Of a stretch of 13,754 nt of DNA, positions 13,172 to 13,754 are shown one piece after another. This stretch comes from Methanosarcina sp. (GTDB taxonomy: Archaea > Halobacteriota > Methanosarcinia > Methanosarcinales > Methanosarcinaceae): positions 11,650 through 25,403 of the forward strand of contig DUGS01000217.1 of NCBI GenBank assembly GCA_013331265.1, in the 5' to 3' direction. The translations under genes and the position numbers were made by a program. The notes under the pieces are model-generated. The model worked only from the letters and a program-made list of their open reading frames with translations. It was not told the DNA's origin and searched no databases. The first letter of the stretch is position 1. The number at the start of each line of letters is the position of its first letter.

Positions 13172-13754
13172 AAAAATGTTTTAATGTTTTTCTGGCTTCC
13201 CAGTTTTATTTTTCGTGTATTCAGGCTAATTCAGCCTATTTCATTATCAATCTTCAGGATTTTCAGATAAGTCTTTTGGACATTTTTCCGGCTGGTCTGC
13301 TAGAATCTTCTATTATGATAAATGAGAACCGGAAAGATAGGTATTTGCCACTATGTTTCAATTCAGGAGCTTTCTTTTTGGTGTAGTGAATCCCTCGTTC
13401 CTGAATAATCCAGATTATCTCAATAATGATTTTAGTTTGAGTAGATCAAATTATCTTTTTGTATAAAATATCTTCCCTTTTTCCTGTCTGTTATTATAAA
13501 AATCTATTTCTTCTTTACAACCTTTCTGAGAATTTTAATGTTCAGATTAAGTTTGGTAATTCTTTTTTACTGATTTCCCTGAATAAATCCATTCTTTTTT
13601 TCAATGTTGCGTTGCATCATGGATAACTCTGTTAACTCCTCCTTCTGTCTAAATTTTTATACTTATTTTTATACGGGTCTTATTTTATCTCTAAGCCTTT
13701 AAAAGGCTTTTCTATCTAATTGATTCTTTAATTAGGGTTAAATTATTTTTCGAT
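13172..13754. other. 583-bp AT-rich region to the right edge, no firm gene
   Basis: Besides the candidate promoter, the region holds a small inverted repeat AGGCT/AGCCT (13223-13237), an open minus-strand stretch of 60 codons with no good start (13263-13445), a 12-nt direct repeat containing TTTTTATAC (13653-13676), and a near-perfect palindrome AAGCCTTTAAAAGGCTT (13693-13709) followed by T-rich DNA. I found no tRNA or convincing coding region. Confidence 0.45.
13203..13215 (-). promoter_or_regulatory. Candidate BRE/TATA promoter for DUF1616-CPBP pair
   Basis: On the minus strand CGAAAAATAAAAC has a BRE-like CGAAA followed by an AT-rich TATA-like stretch. It lies 32-44 nt before the ATG at 13171, almost the same spacing as the CGAAATATATCA promoter of the sugar run (33-45 nt). 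The TATA part is weaker than that one. Confidence 0.35.

Overview
The window looks like a chromosomal segment of a methanogenic archaeon, most likely Methanosarcina or a close relative. This is judged from AT-rich intergenic DNA, Shine-Dalgarno sites complementary to an archaeal 16S tail (AGGAGGTGA-like), archaeal BRE/TATA-like promoters, TTG starts behind good Shine-Dalgarno sites, and a DUF1616 / CPBP-protease / secreted-protein repertoire typical of that genus. No ribosomal RNA or marker gene is present, so the genus is inference.

Layout. (1) Positions 2-145 hold the C-terminal end of a plus-strand coiled-coil-like protein, followed by a gap with a nested dyad (267-319) that can serve as a terminator for the minus-strand genes ending at 345. 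(2) Positions 345-2576 (minus) hold two secreted, C-terminally membrane-anchored beta-rich proteins. (3) Positions 2786-4294 (minus) hold a polysaccharide flippase, followed on the right by a 539-bp gap with a nested hairpin, a TATA-like stretch and two tandem duplications. (4) Positions 4834-10259 (minus) hold a five-gene run in transcription order: hexapeptide acyltransferase, DegT/DnrJ aminotransferase, Gfo/Idh/MocA dehydrogenase, UDP-HexNAc 6-dehydrogenase, polysaccharide deacetylase. (5) Positions 10260-11426 are AT-rich and mostly non-coding, with a good promoter for the sugar run and one small plus-strand two-helix membrane protein. (6) Positions 11427-13171 (minus) hold a CPBP-family membrane protein preceded, 2 nt away, by a DUF1616 membrane protein. 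The remaining 583 bases are AT-rich, with a probable DUF1616 promoter and nothing else firm.

How the genes work together. The first four sugar genes supply the four activities of the WbpA/B/E/D route known from Pseudomonas aeruginosa, which turns UDP-GlcNAc into UDP-2,3-diacetamido-2,3-dideoxyglucuronate (C6 oxidation, C3 oxidation, C3 transamination, N-acetylation). With a deacetylase and a lipid-linked-glycan flippase downstream, the locus probably makes and exports a diacetamido-uronic-acid-containing surface glycan. No glycosyltransferase, polymerase or oligosaccharyltransferase is present, so assembly must be encoded elsewhere. The two sequon-rich anchored proteins and the sequon-rich DUF1616 ectodomain are possible glycan acceptors or cell-envelope partners; this is inference.

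The most interesting points are the compact nucleotide-sugar cassette, a CPBP protein in which the conserved second-motif histidine is replaced by serine, nested inverted repeats at 267-319 and 4612-4656, tandem duplications at the 3' end of the deacetylase gene, and a small plus-strand membrane protein whose strongest Shine-Dalgarno site sits in front of an ACG codon.
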